In this document: positions 1 to 10,500 of the stretch, one piece after another | Numbering within the stretch: position 1 is the first letter of the stretch | Layout: every line of letters starts with the position of its first letter | Origin: Trebouxia sp. TZW2008 | Lineage: Eukaryota > Chlorophyta > Trebouxiophyceae > Trebouxiales > Trebouxiaceae | DNA: 64,000 nucleotides | Direction: 5' to 3' | Assembly (NCBI GenBank): GCA_002118135.1 | Contig: BDIU01000130.1 | Coordinates: 1-64,000, forward strand | Program-made: the position numbers and the translations under genes | Notes under the pieces: model-generated | Database searches by the model: none | Seen by the model: only the letters and a program-made list of their open reading frames with translations | What the model was told of the DNA's origin: nothing

Positions 1-60
<60 letters not shown>
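1..60. repeat. (TG)n dinucleotide microsatellite, cut by the window start
   Basis: Thirty uninterrupted TG units occupy the first 60 bases and stop at the GG of 'tggatggtgg'. The run touches the window edge, so its true length is unknown. The short open frame through it (Cys-Val repeats) is a product of the repeat and not a gene. Confidence 0.97.
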
Positions 61-61
<1 letters not shown>

Positions 62-2018
62 ATGGTGGCCTGTTGACCTTCATAGCTACTGTCAATTGCA
101 ATTGTCGCTATGGGGTCGCTGCCTTGTATGTTCTGCTTTGTACGTTCAGCTGGGCTTGTAGCTCTGATTGTGAAGTTGAAATTGGCCCCTGTGGCTTCTG
201 CTTGTATGCTGTGCACTATTTTGATGCATTTTGAAGCTTTCAAGCTTGTCGGCAGCAAAGCTTATTAAAGTAGATTAGCAGTCCCTACAGCCATTCTTAT
301 GTAACAATCCACTGACAGTCAATACTGTTCCTGACTTGCTGCATTGCACGTTCACAATGCATGCACAACAAAAGGTGCCACCTTTTGTCAAACTCATGCA
401 CACTCTTGAGTGCCAGTTTTGAACATCCTTTGGGTCAGGCTGTTCATGTTCATGTGTGCATTTGGCAGTGTGGTGCAGCTGGTGCTTACGCATGTCTTCA
501 GAGACCCCCTTGCTGGTGAGTGTGCTGCAATGTCACATCCTTGCCCCACTTGCACTGCTACTTTGATCAGGTGGGCTGCAGGGTCCTTCTAGGATTATGC
601 CATAAAGCGCAAAGAATGTCACTTGCATGACAGTTTGGGCTGCTAAAGGTCCGGCTGACTTCTTATGTGAAAGCTGCGCACATGCAGATGCCTCACATGT
701 GCAATGTACAGCTACACTGACAGACTAGATTGCATTGCCCTTAGCTCAGAAGGCACCAAGTCAACAAACTGCACAAAATTGTGCTGTGCCTTTGCTATTT
801 GCAATGCCTGGCTTTGTGGAACCAGCTAGGTCATGGCAGACAAAAGTGCTTCAATAACAAATTGGAATTGCTTTCTGCGGTTTGTTCCTGTTATCAAGGA
901 CTGAGTCCAATGTGCCACACAGCATAACATATGCAACTGCTCTATGATCAATCGTCTGAACTGCAAGACCTGCAGCCCTATTGATGTGGTAATGAGGCTT
1001 CCAACAACAGTCTTGATAGGAAGCATCAGAAAGCTTGGCCATGTATGTGCTGCATATTCACAGCCAGCCAGGTTGCCAAATTTAGAATGGCACCAGAAGC
1101 TAACACTGAAATCTGCAATCTGCAGCTGCAGCTCATACAAGCAGCTGCAACAGCCTTGAGGAAAGCATAGGCATGTGCAGCACAGATCACTTGGTCTGCA
1201 GACCTGATCATCACATGAAGTACTGCACTGCAGCAAACAGCTGCCTGACAGCAGAATAAAACATGATGTGCATGTTAGCCTGCCTTTTGCGCCTACAGTA
1301 TAGCATGAAGTCAGCGTTTTCAGACAGTCAGGTAGCAGCCGATGCACCATACACGTTTGGTGCTGCAGCCTGAGCAATGAATGCACTTGTGGATGCCAAC
1401 ACTACACTCCTACTCTGGGTCCTCTGCTGGTGCTTGCTGACTCAGCTGGTCTAGATGATGCAGTCCAAAGTGCCTTCCTGCAGGCGAGGCACTCTTTTTT
1501 GCTACAACGCGTTGCGTGCATACCGCCACACATGCAATGGCCATGGCTTCACTGCCAGCATGCCATCTGGACTTGCTTACTCAGATTGCCTAAATGCTGC
1601 AGTCCAAAGTGCCTGTGGGCACGTGAACCACTTCTTCCTTCTTTCTTCTGCATTGCACTGCCCAGATGCTGCCTTCTGCTTTATGCTGTATCAATTTTCT
1701 ATGTCTAATCATGCCGATAAACACTTATGCCATGGCACCAGCGCATAGTGCACACTGTGTGCCACCTGTGCTGTGTGCAAGGTTGGACATCAAGTGCTGC
1801 ACTTGTCCTGCTTCAGACTTCTGGTGCTTCACAACCATATGCAATACAGGTCCACATCTGTGCTGATAGACTTCTGGGACTGCACAATCATATGCAACAC
1901 AGGTCACACCTGCGCTGATATAGCTTTGTTGAAACTCATTCATACGGTCAGAAATATGACAAAGCACAAAGCAGCAAAATTTGCCATTGGACATTGTGCT
2001 TGCATTGCCTGAACCAAG
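61..2018. other. No supported gene; contains a short tandem duplication at 1816-1921
   Basis: I find no convincing exon here on either strand. The longest open frame (minus, 826-1386) is rich in Cys, Ser and Leu in the way random CA/TG-rich sequence is, and lacks a domain or a flanking exon. Two imperfect copies of a 53-bp unit beginning 'gacttctgg' lie at 1816-1868 and 1869-1921. A looser duplication around 'gatgcagtccaaagtgcc' occurs near 1456 and 1593. These resemble the local duplications seen in introns elsewhere in the window, so part of this stretch could be an intron or decayed gene margin. Confidence 0.5.
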
Positions 2019-2728
2019 TCAGCACAGGTACATGCAAGCTGCAGCCTTGCATACATATTGCTGCCGCTGCTTAAGCTTGTCTACGTGCAAAAGCTGAATA
2101 CATGCATGACCGAAGGTGCAAGAGGCAAGCTCATCTGCCAAGAGCATTGGCACGCTCACCTTCCCTGTGGAAAGGTCTGGTGATATAGTTGGTGATTGGC
2201 TGGTCCGCTCATCATAGCTATTATGAATGGCCAGAACTCGCCAGGTAGATATGCGCAAGTTGCCCTGCCTGAGCACAGTTGAGCAATGGCCACCTGTATG
2301 GTTTGTGGTGTCATCAGGCAGCAGATGCAGGATAGTTCCCACTGGCAGCTTGACTGTTGATTACATTCAAGAACATTGCGTTTGCAACCTGTTGCCAGGG
2401 TGAGGTTATCTACCCTGAGGCTGCCAGCATTGAGGCCTCTGAAGCATGTCTGCCACAGTATGCTGAACAGCAGGCCATCTCTTAGCAACAGCAGCTGCTC
2501 CTGATCAGTTGACTGGCCAAGGCAGCTGAGCACACTGCGCAGCATATATATGTCAGCCTCTGTCGGTGGCACAGCCCCTTGATTCTGACAGCCAAGGTCC
2601 GCAGCAACATTTGCACACCCTTGACCTGTGTGCTGTACATAGGGTCGCCTGGTTGGGCTGCTCCATCCCAGGTGCCTGTCCTGCCATGCACTTTCACACT
2701 GCACCAACATCTGCATGATTAAATGCAA
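2019..2728 (-). pseudogene. Degenerate tyrosine-recombinase-like mobile-element fragment
   Basis: A minus-strand open frame (2728 to 2156) contains the stretch RDGLLFSILWQTCFRGLNAG followed by S-L-R-V-D-N-L. It resembles the region around the first catalytic Arg of tyrosine-recombinase-type integrases as found in eukaryotic mobile elements. Near 2340 the similarity changes frame: the next recognisable part, LLPDDTTNHTGGHCSTVL, is in another minus frame (2342 to 2019). One frameshift therefore splits the conserved core. No catalytic Tyr region, terminal repeats or intact 5' end could be found. I infer a decayed element copy. Family assignment is by motif resemblance only; a host gene remnant is the alternative. 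Confidence 0.42.
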
Positions 2729-2729
2729 A

Positions 2730-5211
2730 TCTTTTTATGCTTGCCTGGTCATAGCTGTGTGCAAGCTGCAGATTTTGATGCTAGCATCTGCCACTGTCCA
2801 TGTACACACAAAGCCTGCCTGCATGTTAAACTGCATTTGGCTTACTTGCAAGGTCTGACTATGAGCCAGGTGCAGAAGGCAAACTCACCTGCCATGAGCA
2901 TTGGGACAACTCTGCAGGAGTTGTCAAGCTCAATAACTTTTGCTACATCGCCTGGTTTGTCATCCATTGCTCAGGCTGCAGCCTTGAGTACGGTGCCCCT
3001 GTTATAAAGATCGAGCAGACTCCAGGTGAGATCATTGCCATGATTGCCTGCACCTTGCATTCCTGTCAGACATCTGAGCTCCTCATCTGATGCTTCATTG
3101 AGGCGGGAGGCATAATGCCGAAGATACACAGCTTGTTGATGTCTACATTTACTACGACTTGGCTAGGTTTGGACGCCATGTTGCCCTCAAAACTGAGGAG
3201 GTTGACATTGCACGCCATCAAAGGATGTCAGGCATATGTACATGTACATCATCAAGGGTTGTGAGCTCTTGATAGTGTTTTGAATGGACACATACCCTGA
3301 GCTGCAGTGAATGCATGCACTAGTGGCACAAGTACAGAATAGCACTGCCCAAAGGCAGCACTAAGCCCTGCTGTAGCAGGACTAAGGTCCGCTCTTGGGC
3401 CCTACCGTGATGTTTTATGCTACATAAATACAGGGGACACAAGCATCTTCGGGGTCTCTCCTGCTCAACACGGCTACTTGACAATCGGGGCCAGCCAGGC
3501 CAATGTGACAGCGCAGAACATGCTAGCAGCAAATCTGAGTCCTGATGCCCTCAATGAGACGTTTGCTCAAGCAGTCCTGCAGGCCAGTGAGTCATTATAA
3601 TCTCCATTTCAGTGTTTGAATCTCTGCATATCTTGTCAATACTTGCACAGCGCGTGTGATGCATCGGCCCCATTGTGTTGCGCCTTTCACAATCTAAAGT
3701 GCATGTCTTTGATCCATGCTCTAAAGTCCTTCCATGTTGCATACAATGTATTACATATTGCTTTTGTATGGTGAGATCCAGTGACTTCTCTTTGTAAAGA
3801 TTGCTCCTGTCACCAAGACAAGTATCCTTACATCAACTTGTCCCTGCTCAGAGTGATCATTGCAGTTGGAAAGCAGTGATTGGCTGCCAGAGAGAGAGAT
3901 TACATGCTTTGGCCAGCCAACAAGTCTGATCGCGTGTGTCAAAACCTGATCAAATATTGAGACAATCAAGGCAATCAAGAAGTTGCATTGCGCTGACATC
4001 AAGAACGTCTTTACATCGTGTGTCCTTACTAAGGGAGATTACTGAGTCTGTTACGTATTGCATACTGAGCATTGAGTGTGAATTACTGCTGCAGGCCTGG
4101 CAGCAGCTAGATGCTGGTGACTTGACACTGCCATTCTGGTTGCTGCTGATGTGACAGCCTCAAGCCCTGCTGCTGTGGCTGCAGCATTTGCCCAAGTAAG
4201 CGTTACTACTTTGTGCAGCTCGTTTGCAATTGCTGTCAAGTTTGCGTTGTGCGTGGTTGTTCATTGGACCATGCATGCAAGCCAATTAGTACTGTCAAAT
4301 GCATGAGACTCGCTCAAGACTGCTGAGCATTCAGACTTGGAGCAAGGACACAAGGCTTCTGTAAATGGAAAAACATCGAGTTTCACTGCAGAACTGCACA
4401 TCAACTGTTCATAGATCTAGCTGTGAGTAAGCAATTTCATCCATGCAGATCACTAAACGCACCAATAGTTGCTCTGTCATCATGGCTTTGCACAGCACAG
4501 ATAGCAAATGACAAATGGTCTGACAAGGTGTTCAAATAATTCTGGGTTCACAGCATGACTGTCTAAAAAGCATGTGCAGCCAACATGAAGCAGAGGCACT
4601 TCAGGTCAGATTGAAACAAAGCACCTCAAGTCAAAAGAAATACTTCACGATTGTGGCAGACAAGTAAAATCTACATCCTCTGGCCTTTTCAGATGGTCAT
4701 AATGGGTTTGTGTTGCATTAAACTGCCACCGTCTAACATCTGCACTGGACGTCCCTACGCTTGCAATCTTTGACTGTCCCTGCAGCAGCCAAAGCAGCAC
4801 TCAGCCTCACCAGAGTAGAGCCACGACTCCTGTGAGCAATGCACCAGTGTACACATGTCTGATTCTTGCTTCATAGCACAACTATGCCAAGGGAGAACCG
4901 TAAGGTAAAAGTCTGCTGAACATGCTGTGAGAAAGAACAATATAGAAAGTATCTTTGCAGCATCAGCGCTTGAGCCTGATGGTAAGAATGCATGTGAGAT
5001 GTGAGATGAATAAAACTGGCAGGCTACCAGCCGTGCCCAGGGGCGCCAAACTGTTGTGCTGAGCTGTCAACACACACCTTCAGAAACACGCAGCAACATG
5101 ACACACTGCCATGCTTACAGGGTGCACTCTGTGGTATCTGTGCACCTTCTACTCAGCAGCAACCCAGTGTTTCAGGTCAGCATGCATTCAGCAGTTCAAA
5201 TCAGCATTGGG
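2730..5211. other. Unresolved stretch with one plus-strand exon candidate (3435-3583)
   Basis: At 3435-3583 (plus) an open segment is bounded by an acceptor ('taaatacag') and a donor ('gccagtgagt') and reads roughly GDTSIFGVSPAQHGYLTIGA..., phase 1 on both sides. It has coding-like composition, but no partner exon in a matching phase was found, and I do not recognise it. A plus-strand block at 2866-2920 resembles 2112-2160, suggesting another local duplication. The rest (3600-5200) is CA/TG-rich with no exon I can support. Confidence 0.3.
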
Positions 5212-6989
5212 TCAGGTACACAGCATGTCCTGCTGGCAGGGGAGTGACTTTTCAAACTGAGACTGCTGACTGTTGCCTGTTTGACTGCGACTTGTGTTGC
5301 ATGTCTGTCGCATCATGTAGACAAACCTTGGATTGTACACACCTAGCACCTGTGCTAGAGAGTGTGAGCTATGATCACCGATGTGTCACCTTGTAGGGCT
5401 GATAATTGCAGGCATGCTTAAGCCGTGCACTCACCTGTGGCTTGGCTGACTTGGGTCTTGGGAGTGTGGAGGGCAGCATGTCTGGCCAGGCAGGCTGATC
5501 CTGATGCTGCAGAGCTGTAGCATGAGACTGAACCAATGCCATGAACTGCGGCTGTCCTACAAGGTGCTCCAGCACTTGCTGCCTGCAGTCGCACATGCAG
5601 ACATGCATAAGCGCTTACAGAAGACAGACTGCAGCCACATGACAATGCTGCAATCCAGAACCTCAGCAGCTGCATTCACAATAATGCCTCAACGGTTTGC
5701 CGATCTGCTGGAATGGCTCAGGAATTCTTGTTTTGGCCTGAGTCCCAACATGCACCCTTTGATAGAATACCAGGCGCATGCTTGACAGCCTACCTTTCTT
5801 GCTCTGACAAGGATGAAGCCTCCCCCTGTGTCTCACATCCCTGACTGTGCTGGCCTGATGAGGAAAGCACTTGTCCTGCTTCAACAGCCGCCTCCTCATT
5901 TAGTCTTCCTTTGTGTTCATGACTTGTACCAGGTGCTTCACGCTGTTGCAGAAATTCATCTGACTGCAAATGCTGCCTGAGCACTGAACTATTCTGCTGC
6001 ATACTTGCTGATGCTGCTGCTTCCTGCTGACGACCATTGCTATGTTCGCTGCACTCTGCAAATTTGTTGGTACCTGCTGCGCCGTTCTGACCGGTTTTGG
6101 GTTGCAAGGCTGTCAAAGCACCTGTCCTGCCCTCCGCTGAAATGCCCTGCTCAGAGTACCCCATCTGCAAAGCTGCATCACTGTCTTCTGGAACTGCTGG
6201 CAGCCCTGAGCCAGGCCTGTTTGGTGCAGCCCCTGTACTGAGGTCTTGCTGAGTTTGACTCAGCTCAGGTGACTCAGGCCTCGCAGGAGAGCGCCTCTGA
6301 GCTGCAGAGCTGGGACGCCGCAAAGAGCCTTGCCTTGACTGGGACCGCTGCAGGGTGCCCTGCCCTGACTGGGGCCGCTGCAATGTGCCCTGCCTTGACT
6401 GGGGCCGTTGCAAGGTGCCCTGCCCTGACTGGGCCCGCCACAAAAGGCCCTCGTCTATCTCACGAGAACCCATGCTCTCTTGATCTGAACCCATCTCTTG
6501 CATATGCCCAGTCCAGAATGGCGGCTGGGGTGACACAGGGCGTTGCAATGTATTTGCAGTCTGTTGTGGACTGCTTCCAGCAGACTGAGGCCGCTGTCTA
6601 GTGAGATGTGGCGCTTGTGAAGCACCTGACTGTAATCTGGCGAAGCTGTTGTTGCTCTGCTCAAATTTTGCTGTCTGTTTCACAACAGCACTCATGGGTC
6701 TCTGCCTTGCTTTAGTGCCAGCTGTCTGTGCATCAGTCTGAGGCTGCTCACTGCTTTGCCTTGCCTTGGTGCCAGCGGTCCGTGCATCAGTCTGAGCCTG
6801 CAAGGCTGCAGGCTGAGGAGAAGAAGACAGGGCAGCGAGTGAAGCCAGGCCTGCTCTGAGTCCTCTTGGTGAAAGCTTGACCCTGGGTGATGTATTGCCA
6901 GAGACAGGACGGGAAGGGTTTGAGCTCTCAGCGCGTTTGAAGTCTGTAGCATCGGGTCTGGAGGGAATGCTGAGTGAGGTGCGCAGCAT
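5212..6989 (-). CDS. Unrecognised Ser/Gln/Arg-rich low-complexity protein
   Basis: Exon 1 runs 6989-5794 (ATG start MLRTSLSIPSRPDATDF), donor AG|GTAGGC. Exon 2 is 5582-5435 and its phase matches (phase 2 to phase 0, donor CAG|GTGAGT). A probable last exon is 5349-5212, in phase and ending at TGA; it is the least certain part. The roughly 490-residue product is dominated by Ser, Gln, Pro, Arg and Ala. Residues about 180-230 hold tandem units of about 12 residues (QGTLQRPQS type), encoded by a 36-bp repeat at 6340-6450. Exon 2 has an amphipathic segment (QQVLEHLVGQPQFMALVQ) and is the only part that looks folded. No signal peptide or membrane segment is seen. The function is unknown; disordered-region composition would fit a nuclear or cytoskeletal scaffold, but that is a guess. 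Confidence 0.62.
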
Positions 6990-7311
6990 GGCGCTGCTGA
7001 GTCGTTCGACAGCAGCCTTTGAGGTGCTGCCAGGACCCTGCAGACATGTGTTCTGTTGCTGTCAGCAGCAGGCAATGGACTGCTTTCTCAAAGCTTCACA
7101 TCACACCAATATGCATGGTAGATGGCAGCCACACAAGCCCACAGCAAAAGCTGTGAGTGCCATATGAAGCATGGATGAAGAGCCAGCCCTGGCCTTCTGC
7201 CACAAAGTGCGTCCACAAAGGCTACAGACCGCAGCAGCTTTCATTTTGCGGCAAAAACAAGAAAGAACATGCAAAAAGGTCGCGGACTGCATCAGCCTCC
7301 ATGGTAACAAC
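6990..7311. other. Intergenic: upstream region of the 6989 gene
   Basis: This stretch separates the start of the Ser/Gln-rich gene from the tRNA. It is moderately CG-enriched next to the ATG at 6989 and presumably holds that gene's 5' leader and promoter. No TATA-like element or exon could be identified confidently. Confidence 0.45.
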
Positions 7312-7330
7312 AAAAAAGAAAGTGTAAAAC
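7312..7330 (-). terminator. RNA polymerase III T-run terminators of the tRNA-Lys gene
   Basis: Downstream of the tRNA 3' end on the minus strand are a T4 run (plus 7327-7330, aaaa) and a T6 run (plus 7312-7317, aaaaaa), the usual polymerase III stop signals. Confidence 0.75.
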
Positions 7331-7338
7331 ATAACTGC

Positions 7339-7411
7339 CACCGAAGAAGGGGCTCGAACCCTTGACCACAAGGTTAAGAGCCTTGCGCTCTACCAACTGA
7401 GCTACTCCGGC
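7339..7411 (-). tRNA. trnK-CUU: tRNA-Lys (anticodon CUU)
   Basis: The minus strand folds into a standard 73-nt cloverleaf. The acceptor stem GCCGGAG pairs with CTTCGGT (two G-U/T pairs). The D arm is GCTC-AGTTGGTA-GAGC. The anticodon stem CAAGG/CCTTG has loop CTCTTAA, giving anticodon CTT (Lys, AAG codons). The T arm is AAGGG-TTCGAGC-CCCTT. The discriminator is G, CCA is not encoded, and there is no intron. The intragenic A box (TAGCTCAGTTGG) and B box (GGTTCGAGCCC) for RNA polymerase III are intact. Confidence 0.97.
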
Positions 7412-7541
7412 CCGTTGCTTGGGAACCCAAGCCTTGGGGAATCCAGGATGATCTGGGAAGGGGTGACTTGTGCTGACAAGCCAATTTTAAAAATATATCA
7501 ACCATGCCAATGAACGAAGACATACGGCATGCAGCCAATGC

Positions 7542-10500
7542 TCAGGGTGCAGGCGTAGGACATCTCATTGCCCTTTGAGAGCTGTGTGTGGATACCTGCT
7601 GTGCCTGCCTGGCATGTAGGACTGCCTGTACTGCTGCTTGCATCAACTCCTGCAGCTGCTGATGATTGGCTAAGCTCGCTTCAGCTGCATGCGCTCTCTG
7701 CTGCTCTGTTGCAAGCTTCTGCCTCAACAAAGCCAGCTGCAATGGCAAAACAACATTTTTTCAGTACATTTCGGATCCTTGCTTGCTTTGTCTGACTCAG
7801 CATATGCCACACCTCAGTTTGTCACTGCAGTGTAGCTGACAGAAAGTAGCAAAACGCTCAACACATACAAGATCTGCCATGCTACAGCTTTGATGGCAGC
7901 AGAAAGTGCCGTCGTCCGCTGATGCGCTTGCTGTTACAGGCCGGCTTACCAAGGTCTCAAGCATTGATTAGCTCCCAGCAGCAGGGTATGTGGCATCACC
8001 TGAGGCAGTTGTCTAGCAAAAACTTTCTCTGGACTCTGCCTCTTATGGGAGACGTTCTTGGACGCTGCACTCCTCCTGCTGTCAGCATTGCCAGTGTCTT
8101 GTCCTGATGTGCTTGGGCCCTCTGGGTTGCCTGTTTTGACAGGGCCCTTTTGCTCACTTGGCGCGGCCCCATGAGGGCTGTCTGGCGCATCCTGATTAGG
8201 CCCTGAGTAGATCCGCTTGAGTGCAGTGGTCTCTCTCTGCATGGTCTCATACCAGCCTGCCAACTCTGCTTCTGCTGCTGCTAAGTCTTCCTGCATCATA
8301 TAGTGCCTGCGTTTGTGGCTTTGCTGATGTTCGTGATCAAGGAGGGAGTCAGAAAAACGGAGAGGGAAGTGCACATTGTTGAAACGGCTTGGGAAGGTTG
8401 GTATGGCGCATGGCATGTTTCTCTGCACACACCAGTTATGTGCAGAGAACATCCTGTCCAGCATGCTACGGGGGTTGTGCACAAGCCTTGCTTTGCCAGG
8501 CTGAAACTGCTATGTGGTTTGGCACTCTCAGCTTGAGCAGATGGTTCTCCCTTTTCAAAGGTGCCCTACCTCAGCAGATGTTGTGCCCGTTTTTGCTTCA
8601 GCTGATGGGCCTCCTCCAGAGATGCTGCCTCAGCATAGAAAACATTGCCACTGCAGGTTTGCTCTGAGTCAACTTCATCTCACACTGGATGCCAGTGCTG
8701 GCCACAGTCCTACCCGGAGCAGATGACCTGATCTCATACTGCAAGATATCATGATGTTCCTTTTTGCCAGCATCTACTGTTTCACCTTGGGCAAACGGTT
8801 TTCCCTTTCCAAGACAGCACTCTGCTTGAGCGGGTGCTGTGCCCGACCCTGCTCCAGCTGATGGGTCCCCTTCAGAGACCCTGCCCACATGTAGTCAACT
8901 TATCCTTGTTCAAATGGTTAAGGCTGCGACCTATATTGTACCTTCAGCAGATGGTTTTCCCTTTTCAAGGCAGCGCCCTGCTTGAGCAGGTGCTGTGCTT
9001 GGCCTTGCTCCAGCTGATGGGCCTCCTTGAGGGAAGCTACCTCCGCAGCCGCCTCTCTGTGCAGCCGCTCAAACTGCCCTGCTGCTGCCCTCATGGCCTC
9101 CAATTCCTCCCTCAAAGCTGAGCTGCGCTGCTTGTATACCTCATCTTCCTGCACAAGGCAAATCCAGATTTCAAAACAAGCTGTGCAAAGGTTAGAGTCT
9201 GTTTGCAAAAGGTGTAACCAATTTGCACAGCAAGATGTGCAAAGTGTGTAATTCCATGACTGTTGGCTGCCCTTGCAACTTCTAATTTCTCCTTGAGCAC
9301 TTGGCTGCGCTGTTTGTACAACTCACCCTCCTGCAGTAGGAGAATCCAGCTTGCATACCAAGGCGCTGGGCTGCATGCTCCAACCCATTGTTCTCTGTAA
9401 GTCATGGTTGACTACACATCTCAGGCTCCTGCATGGCTGTCACAGCCAGACCAGCTCGGAACAGGGACCAATGCATTGCTGACTTTGCAACAAGAGTCTG
9501 CATTGCTGATTGCTGCTTTTGAAACTGCAGGCGTAGGCTGCTACTGCTGCAGAGGCTGCGTACAGAATGCCTGACAGCAGCTACTTGTCTTGTGATGTGT
9601 GTCAAGCTTGGTGGTCCTATGAGCTGCCATGTGCCAACAAGGCGTGAACTACACCAGTGTGAAGGCAATATTGTGAGTTGAATGATCAAGCTGTGTCGGT
9701 GACCAGGGAAGAGCTGCAATGTGCTTCTCTAGGTTTTCACCTGCCGCTGCACATCTCGTCTTGTGTGTAGTGATCAAGCTCGATTGCCCTATCAGCAGGT
9801 AGGATCTGCAATGTGCTCGTCAGATCTCTAATGTGCCACTGCAATTGGAGTCTTGAGTTCAACAGTCAAGCTGTGTTGTCCTATCAGGGGCAGCTCCTAT
9901 CAGGGGGATCTGAAAGGTGCTGCTCAGCCTGTCTGACATGTCATAATAAGTCCATCAAGCTGCACAGCCAAAGTGCCTTGACCCTGGCAGCTCGTTCAAC
10001 AGGTGGCTGCTGCATTCCTACATCCTGCCCAAATCCCTTCTGGTTCAGACCACCATGCTATGATCTGTTGCACATCATGCTGGAGGCTCAGGCTGCCACA
10101 AATGGCTGTCTGCACAGATAATGTGAGCTGCACAGCTGCTGATAGAAAGACATGATGTTGGACCAGCCTAAGATCTGGTGCACATGCTGCTGGAGGCTCA
10201 AGCTGTCATGCATGTGGCTGTCTGCACAATCAGTGACCTGCAAGGCTGTCACCAGAAGGCATTCTGTATGGAGTCAAGTGACACAGGCCCTGTTCTGGTC
10301 TGCAGCTTCATCAAATCTCAACATGACTGCAGATGGTATGCGCCGCCATCTAAAAGTATGTGAGACACATGCCTGAGCTGCCCAGGCTGCAATGCTGACG
10401 GTGCAGATGCTGTGCCTCTGCATGCAAAAGCTGCTCACACAAGCTGCCAAACACTGTTTGATGGGTCTGTGTACTGCTCTTCTGATGGTTTTGTGAGTGA

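Noticed and set aside
826..1386. Minus-strand open frame of 186 codons
   Set aside because: Cys/Leu/Ser-rich, no domain, no splice-linked partner, and composition typical of CA/TG-rich DNA read in a chance frame.
2112..2205. Plus-strand frame resembling a capsid-like FPVERSGDIV stretch
   Set aside because: Only about 30 codons, ends in a stop, overlaps the recombinase-like minus frame, and a single short motif is not evidence of a viral gene.
4085..4200. Possible plus-strand exon ending AAFAQ|GTAAGC
   Set aside because: The frame has a TGA immediately before the open part and no usable acceptor in between.
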